Shown here piece after piece: positions 34,843 to 47,509 of a stretch of 64,000 nt of DNA. The DNA comes from Fagopyrum homotropicum. Lineage: Eukaryota > Streptophyta > Magnoliopsida > Caryophyllales > Polygonaceae. The stretch is taken from the NCBI GenBank assembly GCA_033239125.1, contig BSWB01000001.1, positions 141,747,981 through 141,811,980 of the forward strand. The letters run 5' to 3'. The notes below the pieces were generated by a model that did no database searches, was not told where the DNA came from, and worked only from the letters and a program-made list of their open reading frames with translations. The translations under genes and the position numbers were made by a program. Each line of letters begins with the position of its first letter. Within the stretch, counting starts at the first letter, position 1.

Positions 34843-36506
34843 TGTTCGCTCCAAACGGTGTGTGTAAGCTTTAAATTTATAACCCTAGACGTAAGCTTAA
34901 AACAAGGATGCGAACCCGCAGTGTACGGGTCAATCGTAGTAAAAAGCAAGGAATTCCAAGGGTCGATCACAGGGACTTAGTGAAACAAAGTCCAATCACG
35001 GTATGCCTATGTAAATACTAACCACAAGAGCAATTAACACAATCAAAGATGAATAAGAAGTCAATAAAGGAAATGTGCGATTCTAGGGATTAAAGCATCT
35101 AGTTGTGGTTGCAACTCAAGATCTAAAGATAAGCGGACAAAACTGAGGTTTTTGCATAGGGAAGGTGTTGCTAAAGTGGAATAGATCACCGGGTAAGTCT
35201 CACTACTCACTAATCCTAAACCGTAACTCCTATTACCGGGTAAGTCTTAAGGAATTAAGATAACGAACTATAACCTCAAACTAACACACCATCTAAGGGA
35301 ATAGAATCAACCTTTACCGGCTAAGTCTCATCCTAGGTTTGCATTGAACCAGGAAAGGTATAATAAGGATAGGATTTGGCAAACTCTAACACTTAACTCT
35401 CAGTTTCGGGTCAGATAAGTCACCTCGGTCAGCCAAATTCCACCCCGGCCGAGATGTTCATCGACTGAGCGAGATGCTTAGGGTTAAGGTTAAAGACTCG
35501 AACTTTCAGGGTCCTACTGTGATTAAGATCATTCTATCATTGTTTTTCCCACAACCTTCAGCCAATCACCCTAGAATCACACAAGGAAATTAGCCACTCA
35601 TCATCATCATGAAAGTATTAATCAAATATATGGGAAGAAGGTGAATATTTGAACAAGAAAAATTTAATGAAAAGACTTCAATGACTGAATCAAATATCAC
35701 AACAAAAGCGTTCCTTTGATATAAATCCAACAAAGGAAAGACAACAAGGAAGAGAATCTAAGGTAATCTTACAAGAAAACCTTCCAAAAGCTATAAAAGC
35801 TACAATCTTCAATCTTCCTTCAACCTTCAAAAAGGTTCTTCAAAACTCCCAACTGGAGTATGGCTGTTGCGTGCTATGCGTGATTTCCAAATGTATGTGG
35901 ATCCTTCGGTGTAAGCGGAATGTTGGATTTGTGGAAATCCAACCCTTTTTATAGGAAAATAACTCTCCAAAGATAAGATATCTTAGAAAGATCTCTTCCC
36001 ATAAAAATAGGTAAAATATAAGATCTAGTATATCTTCTTCCTTCCAGGAGCCAAGCCCAAAAATATAAGATCAATTTCCAAAGATAAAAGATCTCAGCCA
36101 AGAATAAAATATCCTCGCCGCGTCCTAGGTATTCGCCTCGGTCGAGTCGACTTCCCTGGATCACCTCGGTCGAGATGAATTTGTGGTCAACCGAGGTGAG
36201 TCATAACTGAATGTGAAATCTCTCAAAACTGGTCCAAAGTGAATCTCAAATCCATGGCCATGCTTCCTGGATGGTTTCTTATGTTCCTCAATGCAGCTCC
36301 AATGACTCCATAGCTCCTTCTGCACCTTTTCGATTCAAAACATGCCACTTTACCTACGATTACAACAAAACTAGGTGTAGACCTCGATTCCCGCAAAGGT
36401 AGATGAAATGGTAATATAATCACATAATATACATACAAACATGATGATTATGAAAGATAAAAGGTCTAAACAAACCCCAAAATATAGACTATAATTCATG
36501 CTATCA
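34843..36506 (-). mobile_element. 3' LTR of B
   Basis: 1664 bp from TGTTCGCTCC to catgctatca. TATA box (sense TATAAAAAGG) at 35944-35953. Family-1 words lie upstream at ~36135-36205, for example cacctcggtcgagatg, and again downstream at 35420-35470. Confidence 0.95.
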
Positions 36507-36525
36507 AAATACCCCATACTTAGCC

Positions 36526-37193
36526 CTTGCTTGTCCCCAAGTAAGTTCTGCATATAAAAGACAAGATAGAATGGATTATAAGTCAATAAAATCAATGAAA
36601 AGTCTTTCAAAAACACTTTTATGGTGTGCAACAATCATAGATCACTCTAAGAGAATACTTCATGGAATTTAAAATCAAAACATGTTTAAAACATTTTATA
36701 AATAATAGAAAGTTGTTCATCTTTGCATAAAATCATAGAATGCATAATAAGTCATAATTATCAAAATTAATCATGTATAATCCAGTTTAAACCACTAAGT
36801 CAATCAACAAGCTCAAGGTCTCAAGGGCTTTCCAAAAGAAAGGTCAAGAAACGTGTAGGGTAGGGATGTATGTAAGGTAATGTGGTGCTAGAATCCGGGA
36901 AAAGGATGAACTTCACTTCACTTTGACTTGCAACATCTTCCACCAATAAGCTTTGCTTATTTCACACTTTTTTTCTTTTTTTCTTTACTTTTTAGGATGC
37001 ATGGATAGAGGTGCACAATAACCGAAGCCTAGGAAATCAGCAATCATCAATTTCTTGAGATGCATCAAACCCTTGATGCACATACCATGACCCGTTAGGA
37101 ATATCGCTCAATCCGATTTTGGCAAGACACAAACACCCGGCTATGTGAATGGTGCCGAGTTACTCATCTTCATGATTGACTTCCCCAAACCTA
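36526..37193 (-). other. B 3' region: hairpin and conserved block
   Basis: Hairpin 36526-36545 (one arm base changed: AAGTAAG) beside the polypurine tract; conserved block 37011-37193. The 3' region continues noncoding to 37940, with a family-1 word cluster at 37604-37675 that includes the full palindrome at 37604-37619. Confidence 0.75.
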
Positions 37194-37940
37194 AGATTAC
37201 TTTCTAGCACTTTCACTTCCAGCCAACTTCTCAACTTTACTTCACTTGCTTTCACCACTTCGCTTGCTTCCAAATTCCCGGATAGGTAAAGGGAGGCAAA
37301 ATGTATATGAAGGGCTAAGCATGATCAAGAAGAAGAAGAGAGAAGAATGAATTGCCTTGGTCTTTCCAGGAAGAAAGTGAGAGAACTCATAATGTGGTGT
37401 CAACCTTCAAATTCAACATAATTTAGATAAAAAAAAAGTATTAAACATGCCAATAATTTCAAACAAAGCATTTAGCAACTTAAACATATTATAAAACCTT
37501 TCAAACACATAAAGAATTTCAAACCAGTCAGTAAACAAGATCTTCACTGAGATCATATCTAGATAAGAAGCACAAAAATTGTTTCGAAAACTCTCAGTTA
37601 ACCCACCTCGGTCGAGGTGTTCAACCGAGGTGAAACACCTCGTTCGGCCAGAACTGCCCCGGTCGAGGTCCAAAAAATTTTTTTTTTTAAAAACCATTTT
37701 TTTTTCAGTTTCGACGTTTTTCTCAATCAAATAACCTGTAAGTATGCATGTAGTCTCACATAAACACATAGAAGCAAAAGTGAAGCATAAAATATCAATA
37801 TCCGGTCGAGTGAAGTCAGATAAACACCCCATACTTGGGACACACTGTCCCAGTGGGTCAAAATAAGTCTAAAGGATAAAAATACTCAGCGGATAATAAG
37901 CTGAACTGCATAAAAAATAATAAAGAAAATCCTGCAGCTC

Positions 37941-39310
37941 TTAGTAGTCACGATCCGGTGGTGGTGGTGGTGGCACGTACGGATACTGGGTCGGGTCGAA
38001 CGGATAGCCCATGATATGCTCGAACTGAATCTGGGCTATCATGTGCTGGTAATGTTGCCGCTCCTGCATCTCGCGGATATCCAGTGACAAAGCAGCATAT
38101 GAATCAATAACCTGATCCGTCAGGTCATCGATCCGTCTGTGAGTCTCTGGATCCCTGTGTCGGCGTGTCCTACGCCTAGCAGGTCTCACTGGAGAAGTAG
38201 CAGGTGCAGGGTCAGTGTCTTCCTCATCTAGATCTATAACTGGTGGTGCGCTCGTCCCTGCAGTATCCGTCCCTGTATCCATCGGGACTCCACCCTCTCT
38301 CTCATCAACTGTCTTCTCATCATCAGCCTCCTCCTCAGCTGGGGCAGTTGCTGCCTCTCTGTAATCCTCCAACAGTGAAGCCCAAGCGGTCTGCCAATAG
38401 TGGGGGTCATAAACAGAAAACTGTGCAGACCACCTGATCCCCTGTGGCGCAGTCAGCTCACACGGCATAGCCACGTACGGAGTAGTTTGGGGAACTAGAA
38501 TCTGCCGAGTGATCATCTCCTGCAATCCAAGCGGCTTCGGAGCCGCCACCATCGTGAAAGCACTGAGATCCATGTCCTGATAGCTAGCTATATGGGTGAC
38601 AAGCCCTCCGCAGCAGATGTCTCCCTTCGCTTTGGCCTTGATCTTGTGCAGATCCTCTGCCAACATCAAGCCAAAGTCTGGGATACCTCCAGTAACCATG
38701 CAGTACAAACTGAAAGCTCTCCCTGTCGGATCTTCTAGGGCATCTCAGTATGCGCCAGAAGTGTCTCGTTGAATATCCGGTGGGCTAACCTAAAGGCTAA
38801 ATGGAAGATGACCTTCTCCCTGGAATCTCCAAGGCGCCATCTATCTGCGTGCTCAACAATATGGGCAATCTGCCCCCAAAACTCCCTAGCTACTGATCGG
38901 GATAGGAAGTCAACAGCAGTGGGCTTCGGAAAGCCAAAAATATCTCTCCAGTACTCAAGTGGCACTAAGAAGTTCCGGTTCATCAACCGGTACTTCACAG
39001 ACTGCTCTGTGGGAAGGTAGGTGAAGGAGCTAACGAACTCTAGGGTCGGCTCCAAGTAGGCTGGGGCTCGGATCTCAGTAAACTGATCCAACCCAACTGT
39101 AGAAATCATCCTCCTAAGGTCTCCATCTACCTGGAGGCAATCAAAAGCGGACACGTCCAGGAAGCGAGGTGCAATCACCGGACGGCCAGAAATACGGTCA
39201 TAATCGACCCGGTGTCACTCATGGATCACCGGGTGGTAAGGTCGGGAAGAAGAGGAAGAAGGGGAAGGTGAGGATCTATCCCTGAGGGCAAGGCGTCGGT
39301 CAAAACTCAT
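37941..39310 (-). pseudogene. B downstream ORF (Athila ORF in env-like position)
   Basis: ATG at 39310; length with breaks about 456 codons. Sense order: Ser/Pro-rich start, a conserved domain of ~250 residues (IAPRFLDV, PAYLEPTLEF, RLMNRNFLVPLE, FGFPKP, WRLGDSREK, HMVTG-like YCMVTGGIPDFG, GDICCGGLVTHIA), an acidic linker, an Arg-rich stretch (RPARRRTRRHRD), a helical segment and a Pro-rich end. Two stops (early TGA near 39215; TAG near 38733) and one single-base deletion near 38717 break it. No membrane segment is seen, so an envelope role is not supported by sequence. The basic stretch would allow nucleic-acid binding; that is inference. Confidence 0.8.
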
Positions 39311-39741
39311 TTTCATAAAATCAAACTGTCATGTCACCTCGGTCAACTGACAACACTCAAGAATCACCTCGGCCGAGGCACAGCTCGACTGGACCGAGGC
39401 GGAAAACTGGATTCTAATTCCTTCTGAAAATTTAGTTCTTTTCCCCCAAAATCACTACAACTGCTTCCTATGGGGTACTTAAGCCTTTCCTCAACAAATG
39501 CAAGGGCAACCAAAGCCCAAATCGAAGCGAAAAAGCGAGGTAGGGTTTCGGTTCTATATTTACCTCGTTCGGCCGAATCGGTTCGATTCTCTTGCAGATC
39601 AATGTTGCACTGGGATCCTCTGAGTTTCAATCGCAGTTTGGAGACAGAAATCGTCGAAAACGAGCAAGAAGTCGGAGAAGCGAGGTGAACTGTCGCAGCG
39701 GTCGAGGGAGAATGAAAGTGAAGAGAGAGAAAATAAATCCC

Positions 39742-39861
39742 CCTTTTATACCCTTTCTGGAGCTGCTGTCACCTCGGTCGAGATGGTCTCGACTGGACCG
39801 AGGTGGTTCTTTAGAAAACCCTAGTCGCCTCGGTTGCTCAAGAATCATCTCGGTCGAGGTG
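39742..39861 (-). promoter_or_regulatory. Internal promoter of B with upstream palindromes
   Basis: Sense TATAAAAGG (plus 39742-39750) lies 440 nt upstream of the downstream ORF ATG. Family-1 words sit 20-140 bp further upstream: cacctcggtcgagatg (39770-39785), accgaggtgg, gcctcggttgc and catctcggtcgaggtg (39846-39861). Confidence 0.65.
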
Positions 39862-40106
39862 CTCTGACAGCAACCGAGATGCTTCAGTCAAACTCCGTCT
39901 TCTGAAATTCTCGAACTTCTGTCCTTCCAGTTATGCTCCTTCCTTAGATGTCTCTTGTTATCTGTCTAGAACGCCAAAAACAAAACAAAGCAAAACAAAA
40001 GCAAACTATCTAAGCTAGACAAAAAAAGGGAAAAGAAAGCAATACCTTGGGTTGCCTCCCAAGAAGCGCTTGGTTTAAGGTCGCTAGTTGGACCATGATG
40101 CGTCTC

Positions 40107-43100
40107 TCAAGTGTGGTGAGAGGTGCCCTCACCCCATACTTCACTTCCATCGTGGGGTGAAGTAAGTAAGTCTATCAAACGCTCCAACAAGTGTAAATGC
40201 TCATCGGGAAATGAATCGTCTATGGGTGGATCGTCCTTCTCACGTGAAGATGCAGGTAGCCGGCTGAGGTGATCCGCAACAGAATTTTCGGATCCCTTCT
40301 TATCGCGGATCTCTAGATCAAACTCTTGAAGTAAGAGAATCCATCGAATAAGGCGTGGCTTGGCATCTTTCTTAGCCAACAAGTAACGAATGGCTGCATG
40401 GTCGGTGTAGACAATGACTTTCGCCCCTACTAAATAGGAATGAAACTTCTCGAAAGCATATACAACCGCCAATAATTCCTTCTCGGTGGTAGCGTAGTTG
40501 CGTTGTGCTACATCTAGCGTCTTGCTAGCATAGTAAATGGCGGTGGTCCGTCCATCCTTCTTCTGTCCAAGCACCGCTCCTACGGCTACATCACTAGAAT
40601 CGCACATGATCTCAAAGGGCAAGGTCCAATCTGGAGGCTGGATAATAGGAGCGGAGATCAACGCTTCCTTAATCCTGTAAAAAGCATCAAGACACTCTTG
40701 CGAAAACTCAAAAAACACATCTTTATTCAAGAGGTTAGTTAGAGGTTTAGAAATCTTAGAGAAGTCCTTGATGAATCTCCTGTAGAAACCTACATGCCCG
40801 AGAAAACTCCTCACACCTTTAACAAAACAAGGGGGAGGGAGTTTCTCAATAGTCTCGATCTTAGCGCGATCAACCTCAATGCCTCGATTAGAAACGAGGT
40901 GTCCTAGCACAATGCCTTCACTAACCATAAAATGACACTTCTCCCAATTCAAAACGAGATTAGTGTCTTCACATCTTTTAAGCACTAGCGAAAGGTTAGA
41001 TAGCCAATCATCAAAAGAAAAACCAGATACGGAAAAATCATCCATAAATACCTCCATGATCTCCTCTATGTACTCGGAAAAGATAGCCATCATGCATCGC
41101 TAGAAGGTAGCGGGTGCATTGCACAATCCAAATGGCATCCTCCTATAAGCAAATGTCCCCCATGGACAAGTGAAAGTGGTCTTCTCCTGATCATCCGGAT
41201 AGATAGGAATCTGGAAGAATCCACTATAGCCGTCTAAGTAGCAAAAGTGTGAATGTTGGGCCAACCGCTCGAGCATTTGATCAATGAAGAGAAGTGGAAA
41301 ATGGTCCTTCCGTGTGGCCGTGTTCAGCTTCCTATAATCGATGCAAGCCCTCCAGCCCGTAACGGTCCTAGTTCGGATCAATTCGTTGTTCTTATTCGTC
41401 ACAACGGTCATCCCTCCTTTCTTCGGAACTACATGCACCGGGCTAACCCACTTGCTGTCCGAGATAGGATAAATAATACCTGCATCCAACAACTTAAGAA
41501 TTTCCTTCTTCACAACCTCTTTCATGATCGGATTTAACCGTCTTTGAGGTTCCCGTGAAGTCTTATGATCATCCTCCATTAGAATTCTATGCATGCAGAA
41601 AGAGGGCTTAATGCCAATAAGATCATCTATAGTGTAACCCAAAGCCTTTTGATGCTTTCTCAGGACATGCATTAGTTTAGACAATTCAGTTTCGAAAAGG
41701 GAAGCACTAACAATAACGGGATAAGTGGAATCCGGTCCAAGAAAGACATACCTCAAGTGATTTGGGAGTTGTTTAAGCTCCACAACTGGGGGTGCTTTCT
41801 GAGGGGGATCCTTACTTCCTCTTTCCAGTGGAGTAGATTCAGAAACTGGACTTTTGGAAGTCTCAGTTGAAGTCGTCTCGCCGTCGACCTCGGTCGAGGC
41901 GCAAAGGCGTTGACCGAGATGTTCTTCAGTCACCTCGCTCAGTCCAGGAAGTGCCTCGGTCGAGGTACTGCAACTGGAACCGAAACTGGAGATCTTCTTC
42001 TCCTGGGTTAGCTTCTCAGTTTTTGCTCCTGGATCCTCTTCCAGTTCTTTTAAGCTCCGTATATCTGCATCACAAGAAGCATCTATACCTTCCTCCATTA
42101 AACTGAAGCTAATAACTCTTTCAAGTAGATCGTTAGTAAGGATAGAGCTCACCAATTCTCTTGATTCTTCTTCATCGTAGATGTTGACTATATCATCAGT
42201 TAGCTGCTCCCCTTTCATGGCTGCAAGTAATGCGAACTCCACCTCATCGCCGCCAATATTGAATTTCAACTTGGCGTTCTTGCAATCCACGTTGCAACCC
42301 GAAGTTGCTAGAAATGGCCTCCCGAGAATAATAGGAACAGGATAATCTGCGGGAATGTCAAGTACAACAAAATCTATAGGTAGATAGAAGTTACCTAACT
42401 TGACCGGAACGTCCTCCAAGATGCCCACAGGATGGGTGATGGAGCGATCCGCCATATAAAGTCGAATCTTGACCGGCTTGGGCTCTCCAAGTCCGATCTT
42501 CACACATAGCTCCAGCGGGATGATGCTCACGCTGGCTCCTAGATCACAAAGGGCTTCACAAGTGACATCCCCAACTTGAATGGGAATGTAAAATGAGCCG
42601 GGATCTCTCAATTTAGGTGGCATCTTCTCCTTCATGATTTGTATGAGCTCCGAGGATTTAGATGTCATTCTAACTTCACCAAAGTCTTCCAGCTTCCTCT
42701 TCCTTGATAGGATCTCCTTCAAGAACTTCCCATAGGCGGGCATTCCTAGAATGGCATCAAGGAAAGGAATGTTAATATGCAGCTTATTCATCAAGTCAAG
42801 GAACTTACCAAAGTGCTTGTCTAGATGTGCTCTGGCCCTTGACTGGGGGAATGGAAGTGGTGGTTTGTATGCAGGAGGTGGAACATAAACTTCAGTTTTC
42901 CCCTTCGCTTTCTGTGGCTCCACCTCGGTTGGGATCTCGGTCGAAGTGTTCTTCGACTGCATCTGGACCGAGGTGGTCTTCGTCGGTATTGGCACCGACC
43001 GAGGCACTGGATCTGAAGTTTTCAGTCCACTCCTCGTAGTTATGGCCATGATCTGGCCCTTAGGGTTGCTCTCCGTCCTTGCTGGAAGCTTCCTTGGATC

Positions 43101-44633
43101 TCTTGGCGCTTCATTCGCCCTACTTGCAAGTTGTTGTTCAAAGGCCTTCTGGGCCTTCGAAAATGAAGTCATAGAAGTCTCCATAGTGTTGAGCTTGATC
43201 AAGATAGCCTCCAGAACTGCGTCTTTCTTTTCTGGCTGAGACGAACTCGATCCTTGCCCCTAGCTTTTTAATGGAGTAGAAGAAGAAGAAGGGGAAGAGA
43301 GGAAAGGGTTAGAGGAATCGTTAGAGTTGGAGTTTGAATGACTGTTACCAGAATTTTGGTTGTTTGTCCTCCAATTGTTGCTATTGGATCCTCTATTGTT
43401 GTTGTTGTAATTGTTGTTCCGGGAACCGTTGTTGTTGTTACGGTATCCGTTGTTGTTGTTCCTTTGCCCTTGCTCTTCTTTCTTGGTTTGAGCAACCAAG
43501 AGTTCCTTCAATTGCTTCACGTCATTCTTCAAGGACGTGAGTTTATTATTGTTGGGCTGAGTTTCTTGGAAGTTAACCCTTTTAACTCAACCTTCAGCTC
43601 CTTGGTGGGTGTACTTCTCCATATGCAAAGCTTGCTTCTCGATGAAGTCCCAAGCTTCGTCAATCGCCATGTCCATAAAGGTACCGGCGGAGAGTAGTTG
43701 GAGGTTGAACTGGGTGCTTCCGTCCAGTCCCTAGAAATATATCTCCAATAACTCTAACTTTGGAATCCCATGATGTGGGCAATCCAAAAGAATGTCCTTG
43801 AACCGCTCCCATGACTTGGACAAGCTCTCCTTGTCCTTCATGATGAAAGCATTGATCTTCCCTCTCATTTCAGCTGTCTTTGAGGGGGGAAAGAATTTGG
43901 TCAAGAACTCCGTTGTCATCTCCTCCCATGTGCTGATTTTTCCTGGAGGAAGAGATTGATACCAAGTAAGAGCTCTATCTTTTAAAGAAAAGTAAAAAGG
44001 TCTTAGCTTGTAGTTGTTATTTTCAATCCTTGAAGGTCTCAAGGTTTCCATCAAGATCTCATAGTTTTGAAGATGTTGATGTGGTGATTCCTTCTCCATC
44101 CCTCCGAACTGGCATTGGCGAATCATGGATAGAACTTGCGGTCGAAGTTCGTAGTCATGGTCCGCTGGATCTACTAGATTAACTCCTGGACGCCTCAGTT
44201 GTTGATTAGGGTCCATCCTTTGACCTAGGGTTTGTGGGATTCCTGCAATAAGAACGTTTCGGAGTGGCATCCGAGGTGGAAGTATCTCGGCCGGGCCGTC
44301 AGGTACTGGAACCTGCCTCGGTCGAGGGTCAGCAACTGGATCCTGCATCGGTCGAGGATCTAGGACTGGATCTTCCCTCGGTCGAAGTAGAATCTGGTCT
44401 CGTATGACGGCCATCTCTGCTTTGATTGCTTCAGTCTTGGTGCGAGTTTCTTCCTTCTCTCGCCTTAGTTCTTCCCTGCTGAGGCGTAGCAGCTCTAGCG
44501 CCTCTTTCAACTCGGCCTCAAGATCGCGGTTGTCTTGTTGGGCCATCTTCGCTTCTCTTAAGCGTCGCTTGTATGTCTTTTCTGGTTCGAGATCGTAAGG
44601 AACGATTTCCTTCCCAGTGCGGGTTCTTCGCAT
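40107..44633 (-). pseudogene. B gag-protease-RT-RNase H polyprotein, integrase deleted
   Basis: One continuous frame of 1509 codons from ATG 44633 (MRRTRTGKE) to 40107, with stops at 43731, ~43587, 43260 and 41100 and no frameshift. Gag (FYFSLKDRALTWY, ~44000) is followed by an Asn-rich linker (43380-43480) instead of a zinc knuckle. Protease has CDLGAS and IILGRPFL. RT keeps CIDYRKLN, YLDGYSG and FMDD (~41040). RNase H keeps CDSSD and TDHAAI. After RNase H the frame runs through DEHLHLLE straight into EVWGEG, which in I and G lies after the integrase. The integrase is thus removed with the frame kept open. Transposition would need integrase in trans. Confidence 0.9.
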
Positions 44634-44736
44634 ATACCCAAGAAAGAACCTGCAAAACTCACTCAAGTAGAGTGGTTAGAAGACACGGGGGCAAGTGCCT
44701 CAAGAGCAAACCGTAACTGGCTCGATCTAGACCAAG

Positions 44737-44754
44737 TCCCCGGCAACGGCGCCA
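44737..44754 (-). other. Primer binding site of B (tRNA-Asp type)
   Basis: Sense TGGCGCCGTTGCCGGGGA, six bases from the LTR end. Confidence 0.95.
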
Positions 44755-44760
44755 AAAACT

Positions 44761-46423
44761 TGTTCGCTCCAAACGGTGTGTGCAAGCTTTAAATTTATAA
44801 CCCTAGACGTAAGCTTAAAACAAGGATGCGACCCGCAGTGTACGGGTCAATCGTAGTAAAAAGCAAGGAATTCCAAGGGTCGATCACAGGGACTTAATGA
44901 AACAAAGTCCAATCACGGTATGCCTATGTAAATACTAACCACAAGAGCAATTAACACAATTAAAGATGAATAAGAAGTCAATAAAGGAAATATGCGATTC
45001 TAGGGATTAAAGCATCTAGTTGTGGTTCCAACTCAAGATCTAAAGATAAGCGGACAAAGCTGAGGTTTTTGCATAGGGAAGGTGTTGCTAAAGTGGAATA
45101 GATCACCGGGTAAGTCTCACTACTCACTAATCCTAAACCGTAACTCCTATTACCGGGTAAGTCTCAAGGAATTAAGATAACGAACTATAACCTCAAACTA
45201 ACACACCATCTAAGGGAATAGAATCAACCTTTACCGGGTAAGTCTCATGCTAGGCTTGCATTGAACCAGGAAAGGTATAATTAGGATAGGATTTGGCAAA
45301 CTGTAACACTTAACTCTCAGTTTTGGGTCAGATAAGTCACCTCGGTCAGCCAAATTCCACCACGGCCGAGATGTTCATCGACTGAGCGAGATGCTTAGGG
45401 TTAAGGTTAAAGACTCGAATTTTCAGGGTCCTACTGTGATTAAGATCATTCTATCATTGTTTTTCCCACAACCTTCAGCCAATCACCCTAGAATCACACA
45501 AGGAAATTAGCCACTCATCATCATCATGAAAGTATTAATCAAATATATGGGAAGAAGGTGAATATTTGAACAAGAAGAATTTAATGAAAAGACTTCAATA
45601 ACTGAATCAAATATCACAACAAAAGCGTTCCTTTGATATAAATCCAACAAAGGAAAGACAACAAGGAAGAGAATCTATGGTAATCTTACAAGAAAACCTT
45701 CCAAAAGCTATAAAAGCTACAATCTTCAATCTTCCTTCAACCTTCAAAAAGGTTCGTCAAAACTCCCAACTGGAGTATGGCTGTTGCGTGCTATGCGTGA
45801 TTTCCAACTGTATGCGGATCCTTCGGTGTAAGCGGAATGTTGGATTTGTGGAAATCCAACCCTTTTTATAGGAAAATAACTCTCCAAAGATAAGATATCA
45901 TAGAAAGATCTTTTCCCATGAAAATAGGTAAAATATATGATCTAGTATATCTTCTTCCTTCCAGGAGCCAAGCCCAAAAATATAAGATCAGTTTCCAAAG
46001 ATAAAAGATCTCAGCCAAGAATAAAATATCCTCGCCGCGTCCTAGGTATTCGCCTCGGTCGAGTCGACTTCCCTGGATCACCTCGGTCGAGATGAATCTG
46101 TGGTCAACCGAGGTGAGTCATAACTGAATGTGAAATCTCTCAAAACTGGTCCAAAGTGAATCTCAAATCCATGGCCATGCTTCTTGGATGGTTCCTTATG
46201 TTCCTCAATGTAGCTCCAATGACTCCATAGCTCCTTTTGCTCCTTTTCGATGCAAAACGTGCCATTTTACCTACGATTACAACAAAACTAGGTGTAGACC
46301 TCGATTCCCGCAAAGGTAGATGAAATGGTAATATAATCACATAATATACATACAAACATGCAGATTATGAAAGATAAAACGTCTAAACAAACCCCAAAAT
46401 ATAGACTATAATTCATGCTATCA
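44761..46423 (-). mobile_element. 5' LTR of B
   Basis: 1663 bp, TGTTCGCTCC to catgctatca. TATA (sense TATAAAAAGG) at 45861-45870; family-1 words upstream at 46053-46120. Three ccgggtaagtctca motifs at 45107-45250. Confidence 0.95.
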
Positions 46424-46428
46424 CTCTG

Positions 46429-46673
46429 ATTTCCATAAAATGCTCCAGCTCCACCATGGATATCATCTTCTTCAAGTCCTCCACCACGTGGAGGCACTCG
46501 AAGGCCGGAACATCTAAGAAGCGCGGGGCAATGAAAAGGCGCACGCATATACGGTCAAAAACAACCTAGTGACGCTCATGGATCACCGAGATAGAAGGTC
46601 TAGAGGAAGGAGAAGGGGAAGAACCACTAAGGGTATCTCTCAGAACAAGCTGAAGATCAGATCGATGACTCAT
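46429..46673 (-). pseudogene. C downstream ORF, 5' part (before the B insertion)
   Basis: ATG at 46673, Ser/Pro-rich start, a stop after VIHERH, then FIAPRFLDV and LHVVEDLKKMI, ending at the B target site (EIR). It continues at 34842. Confidence 0.8.
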
Positions 46674-47101
46674 AGTTTCTGCTGACAAGGCACCTCTGTC
46701 GGTCTGACATACTCAAGAACACCTCGGCCGAGACATAGCTCGACTGGACCGAGGCGAAGCGCTGTTCGATTTCTCCTCTCTGATTTTCAGTTCTTCCCCC
46801 CCAAATTCACTACCAATTGCTTCCTATGGGGTACTTATACTCTTTTCAGCAAAAAAATGTGGCAACCTAAGCCACAAATCCCTAAAATAAGTATAGAGAG
46901 AAGGAGTTAGGGTTTCCGAAAATTTACCCAGATTAGGTCGATTCGAGGCATTTTTCTTGTAGTTTCTTGCTTGCAATCTGATCCTCTTGCTTTTCCTTGC
47001 GAGATCGGAGCAAAAATCGTGGAAAACGGTCGAAAATCGAAGAAACGAGGTGGAGGAGCGCCGCGGTCAAGGAGTTAGGAGGGAAGAGAGAAATTCTTTC
47101 C

Positions 47102-47226
47102 CCTTTTATACCCCTCGCTGGTTCTGCTGTCACCTCGGTCGAGGTGGTCCCGGCCGGACCGAGGTGGCTGACTGGACTATCAGACCTAGTCGCCTCGGTT
47201 GCTCAAGAATCATCTCGGTCGAGGTG
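47102..47226 (-). promoter_or_regulatory. Internal promoter of C with upstream palindromes
   Basis: Sense TATAAAAGG (plus 47102-47110), 437 nt upstream of the ORF start. Upstream words: the full palindrome at 47131-47146, ggaccgaggtgg, gcctcggttgc and catctcggtcgaggtg (47211-47226). Confidence 0.65.
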
Positions 47227-47509
47227 TTGTGACAACAACCGAGATGTGTCTCAGTCAAACTCCGTCTTCTCAATTTCTCGAACTTCTGTCCTTCCAGTGT
47301 TGCTCCTGAGTTGTTATCCTTCCTTAGAGAATACCTGGTTTCTGTCTAGGACGCCAAAAACAAAGCCAAGCAAAGCAAAAGCAAACTATCTAAAACTAAA
47401 CTAGAAAAAGGGAAAAGAAAGCAATACCTTGGGTTGCCTCCCAAGAAGCGCTTGATTTAAGGTCGCTAGTTGGACTGTACGCCTTCCCTAAACATGCTTG
47501 AAGGTATCC

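Larger units (their letters stand above)
34843..46423 (-). mobile_element. Element B: youngest Athila-type element, integrase-less, nested in C
   Basis: 11,581 bp with LTRs at 34843-36506 and 44761-46423 and a perfect CTCTG duplication. Sense order as in C. Hand comparison over the first ~760 bp of its LTRs gives 16 differences, one an indel (~2%). Gag-RNase H is one frame with only four in-frame stops. The integrase is missing. Confidence 0.95.

Noticed and set aside
37941..39310. Calling the downstream ORF a viral envelope gene
   Set aside because: Position alone suggests it; no signal peptide, fusion segment or transmembrane stretch is visible.
43260..43540. Asn/Thr/Cys-rich frames near the B gag linker
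   Set aside because: Only the minus frame continuous with gag is real; others are shadows of the Asn-rich codon repeat.
20695..47226. CRISPR-like array of palindromic repeats
   Set aside because: The palindromes are spaced irregularly, scattered over unrelated coding and noncoding sequence, and the DNA is eukaryotic.
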